Part shown: positions 34,431-42,583 of the stretch, one piece after another
How the letters are laid out: every line of letters begins with the position of its first letter
Position numbering within the stretch: the stretch's first letter is position 1
Assembly (NCBI GenBank): GCA_963669405.2
Contig: CAXXHF010000001.1
Span: forward strand, 62,001-126,000
DNA: 64,000 bases
Source of the DNA: Aureisphaera sp963669405
Lineage (GTDB): Bacteria > Bacteroidota > Bacteroidia > Flavobacteriales > Flavobacteriaceae
Direction: 5' to 3'
Made by a program: the position numbers and the translations under genes
Notes under the pieces: model-generated
What the model was told of the DNA's origin: nothing
What the model saw: the letters and a program-made list of their open reading frames with translations, nothing else
Databases searched by the model: none

Positions 34431-36258
34431 CTATCTCCAAATCTGCAAGGATTCTATATGGCTTTGCTCTTCCAGTTTCAAAAATGGGGTTTATCTTCCA
34501 CATCACGTATTTATTTGTAGGAATTACAATACCTGGCGAAATTTCCCAGTCCTGATACAAGTTGTCTTCTTGATAGATTGGAAAGAACATGGTAAATCGG
34601 GCTCCTTTTTTATGAATTGCTGTTAAGTAAATATTGGTTTGGAAAACTTCGTGTTGCCCAGTTGAAGACACCCAATATTTTGTAAAATAATGCCCCAAGG
34701 TTACAAACCTTAAGAATGTTGGATTGGAATAGGTCTTTCGCCAACCATTGTTAAGTGTAAGCCTTTTGGTATCGGGCCTAGGTACGAATCCTAATTCTGG
34801 ATTAAAGTCTTTGGTGTATTCCCTAAATCGATAATTAATACCAAATCCATTGGGTTTAAATGTATTTATCTCACCTCCATACATGGATTTCCAATGCCCC
34901 GTATACTTATCGAAAGTAGTAGCCAACGTAAAATTTGTCCTTACCACATCTGAAAATCGGATGTTGGCATCTATACCAATTAAATGATTGCTTTCCTCTG
35001 TATTTATTTTATTGGTGTTAATGATTCCAATATTGGATCCTAAATTACCTATAGAATATCGCAGTCTAGCGACACTCATATTGTTAGATAATGCTACATC
35101 TTCAACTTTATGCGTTTGCATACTTAACATACCATATTGCCATTGTGATGAATTTCCAGTAAATCGTATACCTCCAATTATTGGAATAGGTTGTCCGTTT
35201 TCAATACCAATTCTTCGGGAATTGAATAAACGATGCCCAAATTGATTTGCATTGAATAAGTCTGTGTTTTCGAGAAAGAACAATCTTTTTTCTGGCAGAA
35301 AAATGGGAAACCTTGAAATATTGATAATTCTGTCGTCTGCTTCTACTTCAGCAAAATCGGTGTTTAAGGTAAAATCTAATGTTTGATTTGCACTCGGTTT
35401 ATATTTTACATCTAAACCAACATTACTCAATGCCTTATCAAGGGTTTCGTTATCAACAAAGTTTTTTCGCTCTAAAAATGTAGTTTCACTTTCGTAGGCT
35501 GTTCCATCTGTATTCAGTAGGTTTTGGTTAATGATGTTCCCCTTTATATAGGGTGTTATGTAAAGAGGTTTTGAAGAAGGTAAACCTTTAAACTGGACTT
35601 CTTGAGAGTTACTGAAATGATAATGTGCAAGACTGAAATCAGTGTTGTTTTGTGGAGACATAATAAGTTCATTCTTAATCTTATATTTTATAATCGCCTT
35701 AATTCGCATGGTATTTATATCTGCCTTATTATAACGTAGCGAAGAAAAAGGAATCCTTATTTCTGTACTCCAACCATCATTGTTAATTTTGGATTTAGCA
35801 TCCCAAAAGGTATTCCAGGACAAGTTAAAAGCGTCTCCGTTCCTACCTATTTCATAATCTTGCCTTGCACTTAATGGATTGGTTCTAAAAACAAGTGTGT
35901 TGAGCTTATCGTTATAAGTGTCTAGATGAATTTCTATATAGTCATCTATATTCAGGTTAATATCACGCTCTAGAGTGGTTGCAAAAATCTGTGTGGGGTC
36001 ATTAAAATAACTGATTCCCCCTATGTAGAGGTATTGTTCATCATACATGAACTTAATAACAGCATTTTCTGTGGCATTTGCTCCAAGATCTGGTTCAATT
36101 TGTTTAAAATCAATAAGCTCATGTGCTGATTCCCATTCTGGTTCATCCAAAGTACCATCGAGGACTATTGCAGCATTTATTTTGGGGATGTCCACTTCTT
36201 GTGAGAATCCAAAAAAACTGAATAAAGAAAATGTAAAAATGAAGAATCTATAGGTCAT
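34390..36258 (-). CDS. DUF5916/CBM9-like outer-membrane protein, interrupted near its 3' end
   Basis: A 622-residue frame with a signal peptide (about 1-19, ends FSQ), then a carbohydrate-binding family 9-like domain (about 25-210: AAIVLDGTLDEPEWESA, YDEQYLYIGG), then the DUF5916 barrel-like region (FLPEKRLFFLENTDLF is its hallmark). Intact relatives run to about 730-760 residues; here the frame turns into LWWKSANLYL after a T5 run and stops, and the missing ~130 residues are found in the -34430 frame. The family is thought to sit in the outer membrane, perhaps in polysaccharide or metabolite handling; the function is not established. Confidence 0.82.
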   Translation of the reverse strand: MTYRFFIFTFSLFSFFGFSQEVDIPKINAAIVLDGTLDEPEWESAHELIDFKQIEPDLGANATENAVIKFMYDEQYLYIGGISYFNDPTQIFATTLERDINLNIDDYIEIHLDTYNDKLNTLVFRTNPLSARQDYEIGRNGDAFNLSWNTFWDAKSKINNDGWSTEIRIPFSSLRYNKADINTMRIKAIIKYKIKNELIMSPQNNTDFSLAHYHFSNSQEVQFKGLPSSKPLYITPYIKGNIINQNLLNTDGTAYESETTFLERKNFVDNETLDKALSNVGLDVKYKPSANQTLDFTLNTDFAEVEADDRIINISRFPIFLPEKRLFFLENTDLFNANQFGHRLFNSRRIGIENGQPIPIIGGIRFTGNSSQWQYGMLSMQTHKVEDVALSNNMSVARLRYSIGNLGSNIGIINTNKINTEESNHLIGIDANIRFSDVVRTNFTLATTFDKYTGHWKSMYGGEINTFKPNGFGINYRFREYTKDFNPELGFVPRPDTKRLTLNNGWRKTYSNPTFLRFVTLGHYFTKYWVSSTGQHEVFQTNIYLTAIHKKGARFTMFFPIYQEDNLYQDWEISPGIVIPTNKYVMWKINPIFETGRAKPYRILADLEIGEFLWWKSANLYL

Positions 36259-36297
36259 CTATAGTAGTTTTTTGATTGATGAAAGTTTGATTTTGTG

Positions 36298-37158
36298 TTA
36301 TACCTTTTTTGCTACTAAAGTTAGATCAGGCTCTTGCACTGTGAGCGATTTCACCACATTGTTTTCAATCTGGAATGTGATGATGACCGAAGTAGTACCA
36401 TTGTATAAATACTTGTTATCTGCAATTTTGAGCAAGGCACCGCCAAACTGGCCAATTTTACCTAAAGAGATCATTTTCCGTATATTTAGTTTAATACTAA
36501 AACCATCTTTTTCACCATCTCCATATTTGTAATCACCCAAATATTTTTGTTTGTCATCGGTCATTTCTAGGTATGTTTCCCCATTGGCATCCCCAAGCTC
36601 TTCCAAATAGGCTATCAGCTTTTCGGCTTCTGCAATATTGTCTTGTGTCATGGTATCCTTCATTCGTAAACCAGCCTTTGCATGTGACAATAAACTGATA
36701 CCATGTGGCCCTTGTATTTTTTGTATTCCTGGATTATGTTCTACCATGGTTGTAACGGCTTTATATGCCCCCAAAACAGCGAATGTAAATAGGTTGAGCC
36801 TAGCGCCTTTACTTAATAGATATTCAACAATATCACGTCTGCCAACATGAGAAGCCGCGCCAATGGCAGACTCCCAGTCACCAAATCCCCAGTCCCAGGT
36901 TGCACGAGCCAATTCTGGGCGTTTGTCTACTAACTTCTTTACGCCATCCAAATCGAAATGCGATTTCCCAACAACATCACTTACAATAGCATCATCTATA
37001 GAAGGGTATCGATAAAAAAGAGAGTCTTTGTCTACTAGTAGGGGTTTTGAATTGTCAGTAATTGTTTTTGCAAATGTTATATTGGGAATAGATGCTGCTA
37101 ACAAGCCGAAAAGAGAACTCTTCACAAATAGACGCCTTGAAGTGTTATTTTTTGTCAT
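36298..37158 (-). CDS. Tat-exported ankyrin-repeat protein
   Basis: A 286-residue protein with a twin-arginine-type signal: S-R-R-L-F-V-K (about 7-13), a hydrophobic stretch to about 29 and an A-x-A-like cleavage region (ITFAK). About residues 75-150 contain ankyrin-like repeats (AIGAASHVGRRDIVEYLLSKGARLNLFTFAVLGA). The rest is a beta-rich C-terminal domain. Tat export would imply folding in the cytoplasm, perhaps with a cofactor, but none is visible. It overlaps the upstream DoxX gene by 14 bases, so the operon SMP-30-like, DoxX, ankyrin is tightly coupled. Confidence 0.8.
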   Translation of the reverse strand: MTKNNTSRRLFVKSSLFGLLAASIPNITFAKTITDNSKPLLVDKDSLFYRYPSIDDAIVSDVVGKSHFDLDGVKKLVDKRPELARATWDWGFGDWESAIGAASHVGRRDIVEYLLSKGARLNLFTFAVLGAYKAVTTMVEHNPGIQKIQGPHGISLLSHAKAGLRMKDTMTQDNIAEAEKLIAYLEELGDANGETYLEMTDDKQKYLGDYKYGDGEKDGFSIKLNIRKMISLGKIGQFGGALLKIADNKYLYNGTTSVIITFQIENNVVKSLTVQEPDLTLVAKKV

Positions 37159-37564
37159 TTGTTCTAGGTTTGGTGGTAGTGAAAAGATGGAAAGGGATTG
37201 ATGGATTAAAAAAGAGTATTACAGCTATGAGGAAATAATTAAAACCCAATTCGCCTTCACCCAAGATTAACCCTTCATGTATATAAAAAACAGCCACTCC
37301 CATAACTACCATAATTAAAAAGGAGATTAAGCGTGTTCCGATACCAAGAATGAGCAACAGCCCTCCGAAAAACTCTATCGATTTGCTTACAACAGCCAGT
37401 AAAAAAGATGAATTTTTAGGGAACCCACTTTCTGTTAAGTATTGAGCAAAACCTGTGAGTCCCCCTTCATCAAAAAATGTCCAGTAACTATGGTACATCA
37501 TCATTAAACCAAGCCAGTACCTCAATAACCAAGTAATATCGATTTTAGGTATTTTATTCATCAA
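37145..37564 (-). CDS. DoxX family membrane protein
   Basis: A 139-residue inner-membrane protein with four predicted helices (about 12-30, 56-78, 80-97, 105-125), matching the DoxX family size and pattern (RYWLGLMMMYHSYWTFFDEGG; FFGGLLLILGIGTRLISF). DoxX proteins associate with thiol oxidation or quinone-linked reactions in some bacteria, but the family is functionally broad. It overlaps its neighbours by 14 and 11 bases, so it is translated from the same message as the secreted SMP-30-like and Tat ankyrin proteins. Confidence 0.88.
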   Translation of the reverse strand: MMNKIPKIDITWLLRYWLGLMMMYHSYWTFFDEGGLTGFAQYLTESGFPKNSSFLLAVVSKSIEFFGGLLLILGIGTRLISFLIMVVMGVAVFYIHEGLILGEGELGFNYFLIAVILFFNPSIPFHLFTTTKPRTNDKK

Positions 37565-38558
37565 TTTGGAGTTTTAAGATGGTTGGTTCATATAGTTGTT
37601 CCATCGGAAAAATAGCGCCATTCTCATCAAAGCTTCCAAATTGTGCATTGGCTATGTAATAGAAATTATCTTTCACCATCACACCTGTCGTTGGGTTGTT
37701 CATCATAGGATGATTTACTTCTAAAAGCTTATGATCTGTTATTGTGGTTTGGTCTGTACTTAAGCGGAGTTGTTGCACCGTATTAATATCTGGGTGCACT
37801 GCAATAAGGGTATTGTTATAAAAATACAATCCATCAATGCTTTCTCTACGCGCTATTCTTATACCATTAGGGTTTTTAAGGGTTCCCCATTTTTTTGACG
37901 CGATATCAATGGTGCCAATACCTTCAGAATATGCAATGAAAAGTGTTTTGTTATCACTTGAAATTGTGATTCCATTTGGATACTTCAATGCTTCGGGGCT
38001 ACTCCATGATTTAAGTTGATCAATATTTTTCTGAATGGTATAAATTGCATGCTCTTTAAACATATGGGTAACATAAAGATTACCAAGACCATCGATTACC
38101 AAATCGTTGAAAAAGTGAATTTCACCTGTGGCGTCTAATACATATTTCTTGATAAGTTCTCCAGTATCCAGGTTGAATTTAAAGATACCCGACGGCCTTC
38201 CTTCCACGTCATCCTTTAAATCATACCCTATAAGATTATCACCTCCCGAACTACATACCCAAAGCCAACGATTGTCAACATCGGCCTTCATGCCAATGAC
38301 CATCCATAGACCGCTCGACTTAGAGTTTGCGAATTCAATTAGATTTTTGTTTTTATCAATCTTAATGATCTTGCCTTTTCTAGTGCTGCCTATAAAAAAG
38401 GATTCGGTTTTGGAGTCGTAGGTTATATTTTCTGGCAGCAAGTCTTTTTCGGGGATGGTAAAGGCTATAAAACTATGATTTAAATTAGGAGACTTCTCTT
38501 GGGCGGCTATTGGAAGTTGGATACATAAAAGCACTAAAACCAAGCATAATTTATTCAT
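37554..38558 (-). CDS. Secreted SMP-30/gluconolactonase-like beta-propeller protein
   Basis: A 334-residue exported protein: signal peptide about 1-19 (ends AAQ), then a six-bladed propeller pattern (PENITYDSKTESFFIGS, HFFNDLVIDGLGNLYVTHM, YPNGITISSDNKTLFIAYSEG, VMVKDNFYYIANAQFG), matching the SMP-30/NHL-type superfamily. Conserved N and D residues in FNDLVID and YPNGITIS resemble the metal ligands of lactonases, so lactone hydrolysis is possible but unproven. It is first in an operon with DoxX and ankyrin genes and diverges from the LytS/LytTR pair. Confidence 0.82.
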   Translation of the reverse strand: MNKLCLVLVLLCIQLPIAAQEKSPNLNHSFIAFTIPEKDLLPENITYDSKTESFFIGSTRKGKIIKIDKNKNLIEFANSKSSGLWMVIGMKADVDNRWLWVCSSGGDNLIGYDLKDDVEGRPSGIFKFNLDTGELIKKYVLDATGEIHFFNDLVIDGLGNLYVTHMFKEHAIYTIQKNIDQLKSWSSPEALKYPNGITISSDNKTLFIAYSEGIGTIDIASKKWGTLKNPNGIRIARRESIDGLYFYNNTLIAVHPDINTVQQLRLSTDQTTITDHKLLEVNHPMMNNPTTGVMVKDNFYYIANAQFGSFDENGAIFPMEQLYEPTILKLQIDE

Positions 38559-38750
38559 TGGTATTTATTTTTATTTAAAAGTACAGCCTAGTCAATCCTC
38601 CTAAAGTATTTTTTATTCCAATGCCAGCTACGTTTATGTAAAACCATTTCTTTATGTGCTAAAATTATTTGGCATAAGGATTCTTATAATTTGCATAAAA
38701 TCTGAGAAGTGCTGGGCTTTGAATAATTGAAAACCATAGCTTTGTGGGTT

Positions 38751-39770
38751 ATGAAGGGTATCAGTTTTTGGTTTCACCTCCTTTTTTGGATAGTATATAC
38801 ACTCATCTTTACGGTGGTAGAAGCTAGTTATAAGGGAGAATATTGGGAAGCCTTTTATTTTGAATTGATGAATCTCCCAATGCGGCTTATTGTAGTCTAT
38901 TTCAACTATTTTGTGTTACTGCCAAGATTACTTTTACAAGGTAAAGTCTTGAGGTATTTTGTATACACGATTATGACGTTAGTTCTTGCCGGATTTATAC
39001 AGCGCATTGTTAACTATGAAGCTTTAACGTTTTTAAACCCTGGCATGAAAGATTATGGAATATGGTTGCCTTATAAATTTTTGCAATCGTCAATCATAAT
39101 AGCATCTCCTTTAATATTTATAATAGGTGTTTCTGTAATATGGAAAGTTGCAGAATTGCAACGAAGAACCAAAAGTCTAGAAAACGAAAAATTACAGTCA
39201 GAACTTAAATACCTCAAGTCTCAAATCAATCCCCATTTCCTATTTAATACTTTAAATAATATTTATGGTCTATCTTTAGAAAACTCAAAAAAAACCCCTG
39301 AGTTAATTTTAAAACTATCAGATTTTTTAAGCTTTTCATTGTATGAAAGTAATCAGCAGCGGATTACTTTGGAGAAGGAAATATCATTGATGAATGATTT
39401 TATTGAGTTGGAAAAATCACGATTTGAAGACCGTGTGAAGGTACAAAGCACGATTCCTGAAAATGTAAAAAATATTATGATACCTCCTTTAATTTTGGTG
39501 CCTTTTGTTGAAAATGCCTTTAAGCATAGTTTAAAGAACGAGACCGAAATCGCTACTATTGCTATTAAACTTAATGTTAATGACGAGGTTCTTCAGTTCG
39601 TTGTAAAAAACTCCAAGCCAAAAAGCATCATCAATTTGAACGAAAAAAACGGTCTGGGATTAAAAAACATGCGAAAGCGCTTAGATATTCTTTATGACGA
39701 AAATTACTCTTTAGAAATTAGCGATCAGAACGAGACTTACGAAATAGAATTGAAAATTAATATATCATGA
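38751..39770 (+). CDS. LytS-type sensor histidine kinase
   Basis: A 339-residue membrane kinase with about four N-terminal transmembrane helices (residues 5-25, 40-60, 72-92, 112-135) and no large sensor domain, then a His-kinase domain: phospho-acceptor H162 in QINPHFLFNTLN, and an ATPase part with VPFVENAFKHSLK (N box) and GLGLKNMRKRL (G box). The open frame reaches a TTG at 38727, but ATG 38751 is preferred. It overlaps its regulator by four bases (ATGA). Confidence 0.93.
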   Translation: MKGISFWFHLLFWIVYTLIFTVVEASYKGEYWEAFYFELMNLPMRLIVVYFNYFVLLPRLLLQGKVLRYFVYTIMTLVLAGFIQRIVNYEALTFLNPGMKDYGIWLPYKFLQSSIIIASPLIFIIGVSVIWKVAELQRRTKSLENEKLQSELKYLKSQINPHFLFNTLNNIYGLSLENSKKTPELILKLSDFLSFSLYESNQQRITLEKEISLMNDFIELEKSRFEDRVKVQSTIPENVKNIMIPPLILVPFVENAFKHSLKNETEIATIAIKLNVNDEVLQFVVKNSKPKSIINLNEKNGLGLKNMRKRLDILYDENYSLEISDQNETYEIELKINIS

Positions 39771-40459
39771 CCCAAGGATGTATTGTAGTTGATGACGAAA
39801 GAACAGCCCGAAATATACTAAAGGCCTATATTAATGATGTTCCGTTTTTGGTTTTTGTCAATGAATTTAAAAACGCTATTGAGGCTCTGGAATTCATTCA
39901 GGAAAATGATATAGACATTATTTTTCTTGATATTGAAATGCCAAAACTATCTGGGTTGAATTTTGCAAAATTGATTAAGAATAACACCAAAATTATATTT
40001 ACAACGGCACATCGTGAATTTGCTTTAGAGGGTTTTGAGTTAAACGCTACGGATTATTTGCTAAAGCCTTTTTCATTCGATCGTTTTCTAAATGCTGTAA
40101 AGCGAACGGTATCAAAAAATAATATTAGCACAAAAGCCGCCGTGAATCATATGTACATTAAAGTTGATAAGATCATGACAAGGGTAGACTATGCAGACCT
40201 ATTGTATATTGAAGGTATGAGCAACTATGTTAAAGTTAATACGGTTCATGAGACATTAATCACCTACAATAAGCTTAGCGATTTAGATGAATTATTACCA
40301 GAAAAATTTGTGCGAGTACACAAATCTTATATTGTAAACACTTCAAAAATCAGAAATTACACCAAAGAATATGTAGAAATAAACAAGAAACATATTCCTA
40401 TAGGATTGACTTATAGAGCACAATTATTGACCAATTTAACTTCGTCTTTTAATAATTAA
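39767..40459 (+). CDS. LytTR-family response regulator
   Basis: A 230-residue DNA-binding response regulator. The receiver domain (about 1-120) has the acidic pair D9-D10, phosphorylation site D55 in FLDIEMP and the lysine in LLKPFSF (about 103). The LytTR DNA-binding domain covers about 130-228, with FVRVHKSYIVN typical of the family. It is translationally coupled to the kinase. The divergent secreted SMP-30-like/DoxX/ankyrin operon is the obvious candidate target; this is inference from position only. Confidence 0.93.
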   Translation: MTQGCIVVDDERTARNILKAYINDVPFLVFVNEFKNAIEALEFIQENDIDIIFLDIEMPKLSGLNFAKLIKNNTKIIFTTAHREFALEGFELNATDYLLKPFSFDRFLNAVKRTVSKNNISTKAAVNHMYIKVDKIMTRVDYADLLYIEGMSNYVKVNTVHETLITYNKLSDLDELLPEKFVRVHKSYIVNTSKIRNYTKEYVEINKKHIPIGLTYRAQLLTNLTSSFNN

Positions 40460-40547
40460 GGGAAGCCTATTCATTATATGTTTTGGTCTATTCTAACATT
40501 GGTTTATAGAGAGATGAAACTGTATTGCTTATAGAACAACTTTCATT

Positions 40548-40655
40548 TTATTTTTGAATGGCGACAAGCGTCATTTCCACCTCTATTTCATCACCAATTA
40601 AAGAATTCATCCTTCCAAAGTCTAGGTTAAATTCCTTTCGGCTAAGTGTCGTTGA
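40548..40655 (-). pseudogene. Remnant of a YceI-family gene (C-terminal ~35 codons)
   Basis: On the minus strand the frame ending at TAA 40548-40550 reads F-S-T-T-L-S-R-K-E-F-N-L-D-F, then L-I-G-D-E-I-E-V-E-M-T-L-V-A-I-Q-K. The pattern (S/N)R-x-(D/E)F-x-L...(I/V)GDE(I/V)-x-(I/V) is the end of YceI lipid-binding proteins. No matching upstream part is found, so it is a gene fragment. It lies in the 493-base gap between the LytTR gene and the TIR-like/Nudix unit; nothing else is seen there. Confidence 0.6.
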
Positions 40656-40952
40656 AAATATAAAACAATGATAAGTATGGACCAGATATCTAACCTCATA
40701 AAAGGCTTCTAACATAAAGTGAAGGTGTTTTTATGCATGAACAAGATCGCCACAATAACAAGTTAATATAGCAATGGATAATTGTATCTAGGAATACCTG
40801 TAAAAACACAAGCAAGTCTCAATTTTGATTAGAAATTAAGAATTTTAGGTATATTTAACATCTCTCCCCAGAAACAAGTTTTGAATTGTTTTCAGCTTGA
40901 CAGTGTTGTTTTGGTTTAATCAATCATCTTCATTTAATATACATTACATTTT

Positions 40953-41879
40953 ATGAATAAAGAATATAAATATATTCATACCGAAGACTTGGGAAGATTT
41001 CGGATCATGAATTCATTGGAGCCACACTTGAATAGTATAAAAAAGAAATTGGATACTACAAAATTCAATAGGAATGTCTTTATAATGATTAAATACAGAA
41101 TTGATAATAAAGATCTTCGAGATTTTATAATGAAAATATTGGAAGAAAATGGATTTAATGGGGTACTAGCAGATGCGGAAGATTGGGTGTTGACGAAGGA
41201 CGATGTTGTTAACCCACTAGCAGTTCTTTATTGTTGTAAATATGGTATTGCTGTGTTTGACGAACCTGAAGAACAACAGATGTACAATCCCAATGTTGCC
41301 TATGAATTAGGAATTATGCACTATCAACATAAAGAGTGTTTAATATTGATTCATGACAAAATAAGAAGGACTAAACCTTTCGATCTTGTGTCTAAATTAC
41401 ATAAGACCTACGTAAGAGAACTTCAGGTAGAAAAACACATTGAATCTTGGATTAATACCATTAGAATTAGAGAAAATGAACTAGAAGAATTTAAAAAAGA
41501 AAAAGTAGCGATCGCAATTGTACGTAATATTAAGACAAAAAAGTTTTTATTAACCAAAAGAAAATCTGTAGAGGATAATCTTTCATGGGGTTTTCCTGCA
41601 AAACGAATTCATGAAGGTTATGATATTAAAGAAGCTATTATTTCAGAGTGTGAGCAAGAAACAGGTATTAGACCAGTACCATTGTACAAAATGGGAAATC
41701 GAATTCATCCTGATACTGGTAAAAATGCAGAATATTGGTATTGTGAATGTGAAGAACAAAAAATTTCGAATAAAGATATAAATGAATTAAGTGAAGTGAA
41801 ATGGTTAACAGGAAAAGTGGTTATAGATTGTATAACTTCTGATATCTTTGAACCAGTAATGAGTTTGTTAAATGAATGA
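40953..41879 (+). CDS. TIR-like/deoxyribosyltransferase-like domain fused to a degenerate Nudix domain
   Basis: A 308-residue cytosolic protein with no close family I can name. Residues about 35-150 look like a Rossmann-type domain of the TIR/nucleoside-deoxyribosyltransferase superfamily: VFIMIKY (42-48), GIAVFDE (98-104) and NPNVAYELG (112-120, Glu118 in the place of the catalytic Glu), followed by LILIHD. A helical linker (about 152-183) leads to a Nudix domain (185-308). Its box is degenerate: Lys217, Tyr223 and Ser231 replace G, E and R, and Gln235 replaces a Glu, while E232 and E236 remain. It may therefore bind rather than hydrolyse a nucleotide. It overlaps the next gene by 8 bases. 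Function unknown; defence or nucleotide signalling is my inference. Confidence 0.72.
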   Translation: MNKEYKYIHTEDLGRFRIMNSLEPHLNSIKKKLDTTKFNRNVFIMIKYRIDNKDLRDFIMKILEENGFNGVLADAEDWVLTKDDVVNPLAVLYCCKYGIAVFDEPEEQQMYNPNVAYELGIMHYQHKECLILIHDKIRRTKPFDLVSKLHKTYVRELQVEKHIESWINTIRIRENELEEFKKEKVAIAIVRNIKTKKFLLTKRKSVEDNLSWGFPAKRIHEGYDIKEAIISECEQETGIRPVPLYKMGNRIHPDTGKNAEYWYCECEEQKISNKDINELSEVKWLTGKVVIDCITSDIFEPVMSLLNE

Positions 41880-42261
41880 TATTTCTGTGGCGGTCGGCAT
41901 TGTAATCCGTGGAAATCGGGTTCTATTAGTTCAGAGAACAATTAAAGAAGGTCTATTGAATTGGCAATTTCCAGCAGGTAAAATTGAATCTGGAGAGAAT
42001 CCTAGTAATGCAGCAGAAAGAGAGATATATGAAGAAACCGGTATAAAAAGTAAATCATTAAAGAATATTGGTTTCAGAAAACACCCAATTACAGATGTTT
42101 TAATTCATTATATTATTTGTGAATACATATCTGGAAAAGAAAAAGTACGTGATATCAGAGAGATTCAAACTTTAAAATGGGTTAAACCGGTAGATTTGAA
42201 AGCATTTATTCCAGAAAAAATGTATCCAGGTATAATAGATTATTTTGAGCTAGATAATTAG
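41872..42261 (+). CDS. Nudix hydrolase, intact
   Basis: A 129-residue Nudix hydrolase, cytosolic. The box G-x5-E-x7-R-E-U-x-E-E-x-G-U is complete: G36, E42, R50, E51, E54, E55, G57, I58. Nudix enzymes cleave nucleoside diphosphates linked to another group; this one has no substrate-specifying motif that I recognise. It overlaps the fusion gene by 8 bases, and its sequence resembles the degenerate Nudix domain of that gene (W-x-FPA-x-K, H-P-x-T, C-E motif order, L-K/V-K-W near the C-terminus), suggesting that the pair arose by duplication. tRNA-Arg follows 126 bases downstream. Confidence 0.9.
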   Translation: MNDISVAVGIVIRGNRVLLVQRTIKEGLLNWQFPAGKIESGENPSNAAEREIYEETGIKSKSLKNIGFRKHPITDVLIHYIICEYISGKEKVRDIREIQTLKWVKPVDLKAFIPEKMYPGIIDYFELDN

Positions 42262-42338
42262 TCGAATATATTTTAGAAATATTTCCCGTTATCCCTCTAC
42301 TTATTTTTTAGAATTACGAAAAATGTCTGAATTTATCT

Positions 42339-42368
42339 TTGTCGGGTATATAGTTAATTTTATATTTG
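42339..42368 (+). promoter_or_regulatory. Promoter of tRNA-Arg
   Basis: TTG (42339-42341), 19 bases, TATATTTG (42361-42368): a perfect Bacteroidota promoter. The tRNA begins 18 bases later. Confidence 0.85.
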
Positions 42369-42386
42369 CACCACCAAATTAAAAAC

Positions 42387-42463
42387 GGTCGCGTAGCTCA
42401 GCTGGATAGAGCATCTGCCTTCTAAGCAGACGGTCACAGGTTCGAATCCTGTCGCGATCACCA
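42387..42463 (+). tRNA. tRNA-Arg(TCT)
   Basis: A 77-base tRNA with acceptor stem GGTCGCG paired to CGCGATC, discriminator A and an encoded CCA. The anticodon loop CTTCTAA between TCTGC and GCAGA carries TCT, reading AGA (and AGG by wobble). The D arm (GCTCAGCTGGATAGAGC) and T arm (ACAGGTTCGAATCCTGT) are canonical. A terminator follows. Genes just upstream (TIR-like/Nudix) suggest that this tRNA locus is a site of variable gene content. Confidence 0.96.
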
Positions 42464-42470
42464 CAACAAA

Positions 42471-42498
42471 GAAACCATGCTTTTAAGTGTGGTTTTTT
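42471..42498 (+). terminator. Terminator of tRNA-Arg
   Basis: AAACCATGC can pair with GTGTGGTTT (two wobble pairs) around a 6-base loop, followed by a T tract. Confidence 0.75.
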
Positions 42499-42583
42499 TA
42501 TTTTATAGAAAATCGATTATGGACCGAACATAAAATTGTTAAAACCAAATCACTAAACTAACTTTAAGGCGAAAATCCATTGT

